From Urechis unicinctus (Eukaryota; Annelida; Polychaeta; Xenopneusta; Urechidae), in the NCBI GenBank assembly GCA_034190875.2, contig CM067349.1:7522992-7586991 (forward strand): 64,000 nucleotides of DNA, in the 5' to 3' direction. Under the pieces are notes generated by a model. That model was not told the DNA's origin. It saw nothing but the letters and a program-made list of their open reading frames with translations, and made no database searches. The position numbers were made by a program, and so were the translations under genes. This document shows, one piece after another, positions 1 to 9,990 of the stretch; within the stretch, counting starts at the first letter, position 1, and each line of letters begins with the position of its first letter.

Positions 1-239
1 AATGCTCTATCGCAAATACGATGTTTTCTCAGACGGTAATTCAACCATTCGGCTTTATCGCATATTGTCTGCTGGCTAACCTTACCAGCAATGTAATAAG
101 ACTTGTATGGCTTACCTTGGCCAATATATTCAATTAAATACCTGTCCGGGATCACCTTAATGACGAAAGATGGTCGGAAGTGTTCTGGTGTGGTTGATAT
201 GGTTCTTAGATGACCTCGGAAATCACCGGGGCTGGATGG
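1..239 (-). CDS. Open stretch at window edge, possible partial exon, product unknown
   Basis: On the minus strand one frame stays open for about 79 codons, from just after a stop at 240-242 to the window edge, without a start codon. The translation has an ordinary protein-like composition and ends at the edge with residues such as WLNYRLRKHRICDRA. A weak splice acceptor (minus strand ...CCATCCAG) lies near its 5' end, so it could be an exon continuing left of the window. It could equally be a decayed transposon fragment or chance. I do not recognise the family, and the short length and missing context keep confidence low. Confidence 0.22.
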
Positions 240-242
240 TCA

Positions 243-1690
243 GAACTCTACTGCCTTACCCACCCATACACGTAGTGGGGACATAACAGGCGCAGCTGCT
301 AGGAACAGACGGCTAAAGCGATCCATTCAGCGCGCCGCCGGCCACGCGGGTTCATTACCGGCGCTCCGTGACTTCGCCAACTAATAGCTGTCACGCGTCA
401 CATAGTATTAATCTTCATTCCACCCACCGCGAACACACAATATTACTAATCGTAAGGGTCGATCGAACAACTCATGTTTCACCTGAAAAATGTCTAAGTC
501 GAAATAATGAGAACCGCTTGTAAGCTAAAACCTTGATTCTAAGATAAACGATTACAGCGCGATACATTTATGTAGAGGTGATGAATGTGAATGAGGACAT
601 GGTTAAATTAGCAACACGCAGTACAGTGTGCATTCCGAAAGCGTTGGCTCGTTCTCTGGCTGACGTCAGCGACATGCACCGTGTACACGCCAGTCAGCGT
701 CTGGTATCATTTTACACAAGCCGGTGTTGCTATGGGCATAACTGGAAATCATAACATGTAATAGGTCTTATCCCTCATCCCGACTTCAGATGAACGGGAC
801 AAAGTGGCGACACAGATTGTAACAGCAAACCGTATCCGCTATCCAATCGTTACTCAAAGGCCAACCATACGAGTGATATGGCGCTAAAAGTCTGCCCTGC
901 CAGACAACTCATGACTTAGAGTGTGTACAGCGCCAGTGCCGTACTGGGACACTCCGCGGCTGTGATCTCATGATAAACAAGAAATTGTGCCTGGCCTAAT
1001 AGCTTGAATATTACATAGTACTCCTTAGAGATTTCGCTTTTGCGCGGACGAACGATTCCAATGAATAAGGCATATGATTCCGGTCGAGTGAGGGCCAGGA
1101 ACTATGTGTCGGGATATAATGCATTATGGACGCATGTTTTGTAACTCACAAAGGCCATATGCTGATATCACATAGAGCAGGCGTATTGTGGACTCGCTTA
1201 TTAGCCTTGGGGGAAAGTGACGCCCACTAGTGCGAACTCTTTAATCCCGAGTCTCAATTGTTCCGCTGCTATTTGTATGTAAGCCTTGTTTCCTGCTGTC
1301 CAGTAATTCTTTCACCACCCCCAACAAACGCATACAAACACACATACACTTACGAACAGATACACCCACCACCTCTCCCAAAAGTTTAAGTTAGATTTAC
1401 AACCTTTCGGCCACTCGGGACATGAAAACTAAACCAATTTAGGCTAATGAAATTCACCCTTTTTCACTCGTACAAGATTAATTGTTGTCCAATTTACATA
1501 AACCTTTATAATCCTTTTAAGTTAATGTTCAGTTTCCAAATTATATAGTCCCGGTTTAGCAAGAACAGCCCTTTGATGTAAACATTCGAATCCCGTCAAT
1601 TCCCATAACAATTAACATAGACCCGTTTGATCTCCAATTAAAAGCTCTTGATAATTGCAAGTCAGTCCGAATGACCCCAAGCATCCGATT
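243..1690. other. Spacer without recognised gene
   Basis: No frame of useful length and no RNA gene was seen. The only local structure I would record is a perfect 12-bp palindrome GCTGACGTCAGC at 659-670, which contains a cAMP-response-element core. There is also a C/A-rich tract around 1312-1380. Confidence 0.5.
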
Positions 1691-1692
1691 AG

Positions 1693-1741
1693 CCAATCAC
1701 AGCTCACTACATCAAGCCACCCCCATCTTTCACTATAAATA
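1693..1741 (+). promoter_or_regulatory. Candidate core promoter (CCAAT and TATA boxes)
   Basis: A CCAAT box (1693-1697) is followed 37 bases later by TATAAATA (1734-1741). Transcription would be expected to start around 1760-1766, in an A/C-rich leader. About 80 bases further on, an ATG at 1842-1844 is followed directly by GTAAAA, which could act as a splice donor. The block therefore resembles a promoter plus short first exon pointing right, or the promoter of a lost mobile element. No downstream exon could be matched to it, so this rests on motif spacing alone. Confidence 0.3.
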
Positions 1742-3085
1742 CGACAGCATCAGACAATCAAAATCACAATTAGAATCAGAACATCAGAAAACATAGAGAG
1801 AACATACGGAACCCGCACGCCGAGACAAAGACAGAGACACAATGGTAAAAATACAAGAAAGAGCGTGCCAGTCAGCGGAGACAAATAAAGCGCGATATAA
1901 CTTCATATAAAGTCTCGGGTATTATATATGAGGACATCAACTCTCAGATACCTACAATAACGTCGGCGACCTACGGATAATCATCTCTCGTCTCTCATCA
2001 CCATCCCCGACTCAAACACGGTGACCCTAATGGTCAGAATTCCATCAGAATCAGCACGACGATTTCACGTGCTGTGAGGTACATTGTTCCCGTTGTGCTT
2101 AGATAAATGTCCACCACAGTACAATAGTAACAATCGCGAGGCCAATTTGTAATCAGATAGAGTTTATCCATTCCATGTTTCATACTCACGTTGGTTTTAC
2201 ATCGAAGGCTTGAAAGTCTAATGATTGCTACTGAAGCGTACCTTAGGGTGATCACTATAACATGTTGGACAGCGCCCCACAGCTGCCCCAATTACGGTTG
2301 ACCTTGATTGGCGAACTCCACGTGGGACAGTTACCGTAAAACAAAGCAGTAAATATCAGCAGGCTGCTCATCCCAACCGATAATTGGCGCCCATGTTTGC
2401 CTGGCAGAGGTGAGGCTGTATAAACAATAACAAGGCTACATTCCAAAACAGCATGTAACACCCTGCGTACCTCCACATCAACCAGCACACCGCCAACTTA
2501 CAGTTTAAGTACGTCTTCACCGACACCGTCCAAAATAAATGGCAGCGCAAGGTCTCTCGATAGAGGCTTAACTGTTAAAAAAAGGTGCGTTCGCAATGGA
2601 ATATGCCATTGAGGATTGCGCAGCGGCACGGATCATGATTCCGATTCGCGGCTTGAAATATCACCGTGTCATCCTAATTCGCATAATTCATATTTTTTTG
2701 TAATTTCAATGTTTTCACTTACTGATGGACAAGGCTCGCCGCTTGGTCAACACCGGGCCAGCGCGCGAAAGCTACATGGCAGCGATAGGGAAGTGGGTCT
2801 CACAGCGCACGCGGCTACCCAAAATACCGGCCAAGCACTCTATTGAGTTAGGATAAAAATGATTGTCTGAGGCGGGGCATTTTTCAGCGCGCGTGAGTGA
2901 TTAACGCGCGTTCGGGCACGTTATCCACTCGACCCACGGATTAAGCTATTTTCGCCGCCCAGAGCAGCTTATTTTTGTGCATGCTTTAGACATAAGAAGC
3001 CGGAATGATAACAACCGGTTCGTCTTAAGTGGTGCGATTCTCCGTTACAGCGAGCAGAGGAAGATGACCTCTGATCGATAGCGGA
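1742..3085. other. Spacer without recognised gene
   Basis: Several short frames of 60-85 codons overlap on both strands without family signatures or codon structure. I see no gene. An imperfect palindrome (AATGGAATATGCCATT, 2597-2612) is the only local structure noted. Confidence 0.45.
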
Positions 3086-3686
3086 GTACATGTAATAGAT
3101 GTCCGTACACCAGTACATGCAATAGATGCCCGTACACCAGTACATGTAATAGATGCCCGTACACCAGTACATGCAATAGATGCCCGTACACCAGTACATG
3201 CAATAGATTCCCGTACACCAGTACATGTAATAGATGCCCGTACACCAGTACATGTAATAGATGCCCGTACACCAGTACATGTAATAGATGCTCGTACACC
3301 AGTACATGTAATAGATGCCCGTACACCAGTACATGTAATAGATGCCCGTACACCAGTACATGCAATAGATGCCCGTACACCAGTACATGTAATAGATGCC
3401 CGTACACCAGTACATGTAATAGATGCCCGTACACCAGTACATGGAATAGATGTCCGTACACCAGTACATGTAATAGATGTCCGTACACCAGTACATGTAA
3501 TAGATGCTCGTACACCAGTACATGCAATAGATGCCCGTACACCAGTACATGGAATAGATGTCCGTACACCAGTACATGTAATAGATGTCCGTACACCAGT
3601 ACATGTAATAGATGCTCGTACACCAGTACATGTAATAGATGCCCGTACACCAGTACATGCAATAGATGTCCGTACACCAGTACATG
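3086..3686. repeat. 27-bp minisatellite, about 22 tandem copies
   Basis: A 27-bp unit containing CCGTACACCAGTACATG and AATAGATG is repeated head to tail about 22 times without spacers. Variants are few: a GCC/GTC/GCT/TTC change before CGTACACC, and TGTAAT/TGCAAT/TGGAAT after TACA. A four-unit block (108 bp) is repeated, so there is higher-order structure. Because 27 is divisible by three and the minus strand lacks stops, all three minus frames are open through the array. One of them reads as a nine-residue repeat, MYWCTGIYY with variants. The plus strand has a stop in every unit. The open frames are best explained by the repeat geometry rather than by selection for a protein. Confidence 0.97.
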
Positions 3687-5363
3687 AAGCCCGTAATCCA
3701 CGTATATCTTTACGCCAGTCCCTCACTGGATCCAAGATATATTGACAAATATAGGATCTGCCTGGCAGTCCGTAATCGGCATTCAGAGCCACACCATAAG
3801 ACATAACAGGTGACGTTTTCTTTCTCCATACCGGTAAAAAAAAGGCCCACCTTGTTATGCAGTGTAATTTTGGTTGGCACTCGGCTGAGGTCTACATGTG
3901 TCATAGATAATGATGGTGATACATGAGTTTGGATTGAGGCTAGGCTTACAGCGGCTCTGACAAGCTTGTTACTGTGAGCAGGAAAGGACCAAGCATTCAT
4001 GGCTGCAGCAGGCAGGCCAGATGAGGGATGGAAGCTGGGTGGAAAGCAAGTTTCATCGGTAGTTACCGCTCCGGGAGCGCTTCAATTGTGGGATTGGAAA
4101 GCGCGCTGTTCCATAGATCAATGAAATGTGATCTGTATGCGACACACTCTCTCGGAAAAGGGGATTTTGTCCCAATATATTCAACCTTTGCCGCAACAGA
4201 CATAGATATTTTGGATGGAGGGTTCATGATAAGTTGCCCGCGGGGATTATGGCCAGTGAAGCGCACTGCTGGTCACTTGGCTGGGGCGCCATCAAATGGC
4301 CTCCGCTTGTTTTCCCCGCAGATGAAATAGAGTCAAAACAAAACAACAGGGATGGGCAGACATCGTATATTTATACACCTATAATTCGCATTGATTGGCA
4401 CCGTATCTTAAATAAAATGATATTACATGACAATGAAATGTTTGCATGGTATCTAGCAATAAGATATATACTTGCCTCGGGCACAAGATTAATACACAAG
4501 ACTAGAGAAGCATGGTTTGTGTTGTAGTTTTGACCGTGTGCACAAAGATTCTGTCGTCGATGAAGCGTGTGTAGTGTCATAACGTTATCGGCTGACCCAG
4601 ATCGAAGTCAAACCGCACCGACTTCCGCAATATTAGCGTTGCCATCATTGAATCGAGGAAATCTTTCTTCTGTCGAATCAATCACTCCTGCATACCATAG
4701 ATAAGGCAGCCTGTGCGTGGCCCCAGTGTCTCTCCAGCCAGTGAATATCTGCCAGCGTTACATCTGATTACTTCGAGCGGGGTCAATCGTTACTGTTAAT
4801 GCCAAAGTTACATTTGGATGTACACTTCGGTTTAGTGTTACAGGCAGGATATTGAGTTTGGTGAAAAAACCGAGCGATCGTTCATTACAGGTGCTTTCGC
4901 TGAGTTCTCGGTGCGGCTTCGTTGGAGCGGTATGTGCACTGGCAATAAATTAAGAGTTTACGAGCAGGTTTTTCTGACAGCTCATGTCGACTCGATTTCT
5001 CGTGAAACGTCGAGGCAGTGGTAGAGAGTTCGCTGCAGAGCGCAGTCGCCCGGTCATGTGGCATTGTTGTGGCTAGCACGGGGCATTCAAGCAAAAACTC
5101 ACCATCACGCACCGTTGAATTCAGATCAATTGAACTCATAAATATTGGCTATTGTGCAAAGTGTTATTCAGCGTTTGGAGTTCAACTGATGCCTGACGGC
5201 ACGCTATCACGTGGGATGCGTTACGTTCCACGCTGAATGTCATCTTTCCATTGTCGAGCACATGGCAATTGCTCGGCCATCATATCGGTACTGTCATTTG
5301 GCCAGCGTCGGTTCCAGCAATCTATTGGAAATGACCACACCACACGCTCGTCGTGCCGCTGTT
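3687..5363. other. Receptor-gene downstream spacer without recognised gene
   Basis: Short overlapping frames occur on both strands (for example 4028-4330 plus and 4885-5139 minus), but none shows a recognisable domain. The part nearest the receptor gene, to about 5300, would be beyond its 3' end if the poly(A) signal at 5364-5369 is used. Confidence 0.4.
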
Positions 5364-5369
5364 TTTATT
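5364..5369 (-). terminator. Candidate poly(A) signal of the receptor gene
   Basis: TTTATT on the plus strand reads AATAAA on the minus strand, 70 bases downstream of the receptor stop codon. That would give a very short 3' untranslated region. Position and motif fit, but no transcript evidence is available here. Confidence 0.5.
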
Positions 5370-5439
5370 GCCGGTATCGGCGTTCCAAGCTCTATTGTAC
5401 ACAGTGAACAGACACTTCAGTCTGTGTGCAAACATGGCG

Positions 5440-6879
5440 TCACCTTCGTCCGGCCGACGATGACGTCATATTGTGACGTCTTCGCATTTGTTCATTCCGA
5501 TACTTCCCAAAAAGAATCTTGCGAAACGCAGAGCGGAAATCGGGATTAAAAATGGTGTAAATGACTGGGTTAAGCAGTGAATTAAAGTAGCCCAGCCACC
5601 CTATAATACTGCTTAACATGTCCGGGATGTTACACGAATCCCGACAAAATGGCCGGACGATTGCCAGAAGGAAGAACGGCAGCCAACACACGATGAATGT
5701 GCCCGTTATAATGGCCAATGTCCTGGCAGCCTTTCTCTCTCGCTTTTGTTCTAATTTCTCCTTGGCCCGTTTATGTTTAGGTGACGTAGTGTGGGATGGT
5801 GAGGAATGCTTTTTGCCCTCGAAATACATTTTGGTGAGGTCGAGCCAGGATCCCCGCTCTGTACTGCGCTGACTACCTCGTGTGGGGTGGAGAAGCATGG
5901 GGGAAGCGGGAGGAGAATGTACTGCTAGGTACTGCTTGTTGTTATTACGGTTGGAATCATTGACGGGGAGACATGCGCCATTGGAAGAGCCCTCTGGACC
6001 GTTAGCGCCGGCTATCGGAGTGGTCGCCTCGGACGTTAATGCGGTTGTGTCCGTTTGCGAGCTGGGACCTAGTAAAGGTCGAGGTGTCCCATCACTGGGC
6101 GCCATAGTGCGGAAATGTTTCTTCCTGATCCGGGATTTAGCCGCGCGATAAACTCGGTAGTATATCGCCATCATAACTGCCAGGGGTAAATAGAAAGCGC
6201 CAACGGTGGAGAATACGGTGTAGCCCCAGTCTTGACTGATTAGGCACACACCCGACTTATCTGGGTCATTGTTGTCCTTCCAACCAAACAGCGGTGGGAT
6301 CGAGATCCCGGCGGATATGGCCCAGCTGAGGGCGATCATCACTAGGATTTGCTTGGCCGATCTGTTGTGTATGTAATCCACTCTGGTCACTGCCCAGTAG
6401 CGATCTAATGAGATACATACGAGATGTAGAATAGATGACGTGCAGCAAAGAACATCAAAAGATATCCACATATCACACACCTCGGCCCCGAGGAACCACT
6501 GCTTGGAGACCTCGTTGACGGCGGCGAGCGGCATAACGAGGGCCGCCACCATCAGGTCAGCCACTGCCAACGAGGCGATCAGATAATTAGCAACATTGTG
6601 AAGATTCCGCTCCAAAACAACAGCTGCAATCACAAATATATTTCCTATTATAGTAGCCAAGATCACGGTGCCAAGAATTATAGCAGTTGCGAGTAGATTA
6701 GCCAGCGAGTACGGTTCCATTCGCATCGTGTCGCGATGCGTCGTGGCTGCTGGATCGTGCGTATATTGCTGCGAGGTATTAAAAGTGTCAGCTCTGATGG
6801 TGGCTTCCGTCACCCGGTCGCCGCTACAACACGCCATCATGGACGTGTTGACTTCCGTCTCGTTAATATAAGCCATCAT
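5440..6879 (-). CDS. 5-HT1-type serotonin receptor, class A GPCR, intronless
   Basis: This is a complete 479-residue seven-helix receptor of the plasma membrane. It most likely binds serotonin and couples to Gi/o, lowering cAMP, as 5-HT1 receptors do. The N-terminal tail has three N-glycosylation sequons (N6, N11, N34). Landmarks are helix 1 GN (N80), helix 2 LAVAD (D108), C135 paired with C212 in loop 2, amine-binding D142, DRYWAV (D159-R160-Y161), S224/T225 in helix 5, a long third cytoplasmic loop (about 245-385), CWLP in helix 6 (W399), GWLGY (W428, Y431), NPVIY (437-441) and helix 8. Loop 2 to helix 5 (GYTVFSTVGAFYLPL) and the helix 6-7 region are closest to 5-HT1A. Position 7.39, Asn in human 5-HT1A, is Gly427 here, and the tail lacks the palmitoylation cysteines. 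An in-frame TAG two codons upstream fixes the first Met; Met2 is an alternative start. A related invertebrate amine receptor is possible but less likely. Confidence 0.93.
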   Translation of the reverse strand: MMAYINETEVNTSMMACCSGDRVTEATIRADTFNTSQQYTHDPAATTHRDTMRMEPYSLANLLATAIILGTVILATIIGNIFVIAAVVLERNLHNVANYLIASLAVADLMVAALVMPLAAVNEVSKQWFLGAEVCDMWISFDVLCCTSSILHLVCISLDRYWAVTRVDYIHNRSAKQILVMIALSWAISAGISIPPLFGWKDNNDPDKSGVCLISQDWGYTVFSTVGAFYLPLAVMMAIYYRVYRAAKSRIRKKHFRTMAPSDGTPRPLLGPSSQTDTTALTSEATTPIAGANGPEGSSNGACLPVNDSNRNNNKQYLAVHSPPASPMLLHPTRGSQRSTERGSWLDLTKMYFEGKKHSSPSHTTSPKHKRAKEKLEQKRERKAARTLAIITGTFIVCWLPFFLLAIVRPFCRDSCNIPDMLSSIIGWLGYFNSLLNPVIYTIFNPDFRSAFRKILFGKYRNEQMRRRHNMTSSSAGRR

Positions 6880-6894
6880 GAGCTAAACACACGA

Positions 6895-7240
6895 TGACGT
6901 AACTAATAGGAGAGTCAAGAGAAGATAGCGTCGGCGACACACTAACCGGGCTGCCGCGATGCTGTCCACACAGTGTCTATTGGTGCCCGGCGAACACAAT
7001 CCAAGTCATTAGAACACCGCCAACTGCCACTGGATAGGCCAGCTTCCTCCTTTTAGAAGTCGTAGAAAACGTATTGATGAGAGTAGCTCTCTACAGCAAG
7101 CAAGTCCACGCTGATATTGACTCGGTCACCTAATTAGCTAAGCTGCCCCCGTCTTTGTTGGCTGTATGATCACGCTGTGGGGTGCGCGGGAGAAGTAGTC
7201 CGACTTTTACAGGCACCAGGTGCTGCAGCCTATATAAGCC
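6895..7240 (-). promoter_or_regulatory. Candidate promoter region of the receptor gene
   Basis: Upstream of the receptor start lie a CRE-like TGACGTAA (6895-6902), 16 bases before the first ATG, and a TATATAAG element (7231-7238) that also reads TATATA on the minus strand, about 350 bases upstream. If the latter is the TATA box, the 5' untranslated region would be about 320 bases. These are motif matches only. A non-coding first exon further right, for instance near the CpG-rich tract at 7.8 kb, is equally possible. Confidence 0.25.
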
Positions 7241-9990
7241 TGTTGCTCGACAAGCCGCAGGTGACTAAGGTCAGTATGATGATGGATGCTGACCGGACCA
7301 CACATCACGCCCGCGTCTCGCTAATATCCCATGTAATAAAGTCCCACCAGAGCGCCTGCTTCATGGTGTGCAAGCCTTGCTTACTGACAGCCAACCCTCA
7401 TGGAGGCAGCTGCTGCCTATGGGCCGCTATTCCCCGCCTCCTCCTTTACATCCACCCGAATTTCTCCCCTGTATCCTCCTCAGGTGCTCAGTCATTTTCC
7501 AACGTTATCTCACATTTCAAGAAACGTTTTTATCTCCGATATCTGAAAGGCATTCAGCGAGGTATTGTGCACTTTGGTAGTGTTTGTCGACTCTTCTCGT
7601 GTGACCGGCTTGCTTCCTGTCTGCGTAATGCACTAATTGAGCTGTCGTTAACGACATGAATTCCGACTACGCCTACATCTGCGTAGGACGCCAGGGCAGT
7701 CTATGGCGACTGCAAGGAAAACACAGTCGGTTATTGAACGGATTCGAGACGCGAAAGAAAAATTTTCTGCGATCTAGCTTGCGTGCGCTTTCCCATGCGC
7801 GTGCGTGCCCGCTTTCGCGCGTGTGTGTGGATAGTTGAGATGACGGCGAAGTTTCTTTGAGTGGCAGCTCGGTGAGTGATCGGAGGGGATGGGCAGCTTT
7901 TGGTCACAGCAAGCGTGCGTGTCCTATTGAAATAGCAGACAGGGAGAGAACAAACGCGTATCAATCACCGTCTCCTGTCGCCGTCTCACTTTGTCATTGT
8001 CCAAAGCTTGTAGTGGCAGGCTTGCCTCGAATTACCAGGTTGGCAGCCGTTTGTCATCCCTTGCTGTCAGATGAACAACTGCGCTGGTGTGCTCACGCCC
8101 GGTACTGCCGAGTCACCTCACTGAGGCGCCGATGCTTTGGCACGCAGACCAATTCTACCCCACACACAGGCCTCATGCATAAAGCAAATCAGGCAGATTC
8201 CCGTGATGATGCGCTCGTGTCCCGCGCTTCTCTCTCGCCTATCATTTAGTTAGATTAGCAGCGCCATAGCGCCATGAATAGTCAAGGATCCGCCGTCATT
8301 CTAGGTATATAATATGTTTCGTCCATGCTTACTCACCAAAGCCTAGCTGTGTCAAAGAATGCTGTGAGTCTGGTGCTCTGCGTGAGGGAAACAGTGGCCG
8401 TTGGGGTAGATCCGGGGCTTTTAAGGGGCCAAGCAGCTGCCGTGTGCGATGGCCTTATTCGTCACGTCTGCCTCATACATACACATGTCCTGGGCGTTAT
8501 CCTTTCGTAATTTTCGCATTTCTACCTCGGATGACCAGGTAGTGATTGATATCGGTAATATACCGCGGGTAACAGCGGAGAGAAGACCGCGCTAGCAGCT
8601 CCTCATGGCGACAGTTTGCACTGTATGAACCCAGTATACTTCATCTACACGAGACCGAACGTTCAAAATGCCACGGATGACACAACGCCGTTTCCAAGTT
8701 AATCAAGGCCTTAACAACTCATCTCCACCATGCTTTCACGTCTATTTCCCTAGATAATTATGTCGATAGAAATGTATGCCGTCATCTTTCCCGCGGCAAG
8801 TTTCCCATTTGTGTCCGCCGGTTATCTCCCTCCAAATGCGTTCCTAGCCTCCAATGTCGAAATTTACCCACCGTCTTCTCTGCTATTTCCCAACAGGGGC
8901 CTCCTCATTTGCCCGATACGTCAAGGGCATGCCGATATCTCTCTAGCTAGATATACAAACCATTTCAACATTGACCCAAGGTACTAAAAACTCATGCGAA
9001 CCGAGACGAGTCTAGCCATTATAACTTCGCTTCCAAATTCTCCGGGTTATCTGCAGCGGGCAAATATTTGCGCCACTTGGAAAGTCATTATTGTGGGGAT
9101 GTAGCACCTCTATGCAAGTGGAATGCATGGGCAAATTGGGGGATATAAGCACGAGGTTATGCGTAATGTTTAGACAAAGTAATGACCATTATGTGACAAG
9201 AAGTCATAAGACCTCTCATTGTTGCGTTGTTGAGTGGCCACGAAGGATGCCGTTAATGTAGCCTGCCGTCAGCTCAGTATGGCGCCTCGAGGGCACTTTT
9301 ACAGTCAATCATTCTCTTCATGATATCGTGATTAAACCAGCCACGCGCCCTCGTGTGTCTGATATCCCCCCAGTTCAGCACCAGATTATATGGCGCTGGT
9401 CAGCTACCTCCGTGGTCAGACACGCGAGTGATCTCCAGTCCTGTTCTGTACGACAATGATGAATCAACCTGTAGGCTGTGAAGCCGCTGCTACAAAAGGC
9501 GTAAGACAGGTCCTTACGTCGGTAAGTGGAACGAGAGACTAAGAGTTGGCGCTCTGATAACCAGCATACCGTGATGCCCGCATTAGATGAATCTGCGAGG
9601 CATCGAATCGATGACTTGACACCAGGATAGGATTGAGAGAGTGGGGGAATTCGGCGGGGAAATGAGCGACAAGGGGTGGCGAGAGCGTGGCTTGGACGGA
9701 TGGATAAGCCATAGAGGCGGCTGCATAGAGGTAGCGGGGCGGCCACAAGGCTAGGCTGCAATTGCAATGCGGATCGTGGGGGATTACGCCCCGGTCCGAA
9801 GCAGAGGTAATGCTGGGCTAGAGATATCCCTACCGGGTTTACCCAAATGAGGCACAGTGTAAGCTAGGGGCAGTCCAAGAGAAAATCCGGTCCTCAGGCT
9901 TGAAAGGGTTCAATGATGAAGGTCGCTGAATCCGAAATATTTCCTTGGGGGTCTTTTGTGAATAACGCTGATCTCTTCTGGCACGTGCTT
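7241..9990. other. Spacer upstream of the receptor gene
   Basis: There is moderately GC-rich sequence with scattered frames, the longest being 7177-7659 on the plus strand (160 codons). None has recognisable domains. A CpG-dense, alternating purine-pyrimidine tract (7779-7832, with GCGTGCGC, GCGCGTGCGTG and CGCGCGTGTGTGTG) stands out and may be regulatory. Confidence 0.4.

Noticed and set aside
3086-3686. CRISPR-like array
   Set aside because: Units are contiguous 27-bp copies without unique spacers, and the surroundings are eukaryotic. It is a minisatellite.
5618-6151. Plus-strand frames opposite the receptor gene
   Set aside because: They are shadows of the receptor coding sequence without their own domains.
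7177-7659. 160-codon plus-strand frame
   Set aside because: No domain, no splice or poly(A) context, and the 5' part overlaps the likely receptor promoter. Length is compatible with chance at this base composition.
8181-8250. Second receptor or other gene near 8 kb
   Set aside because: No helix or family motifs occur in any frame.
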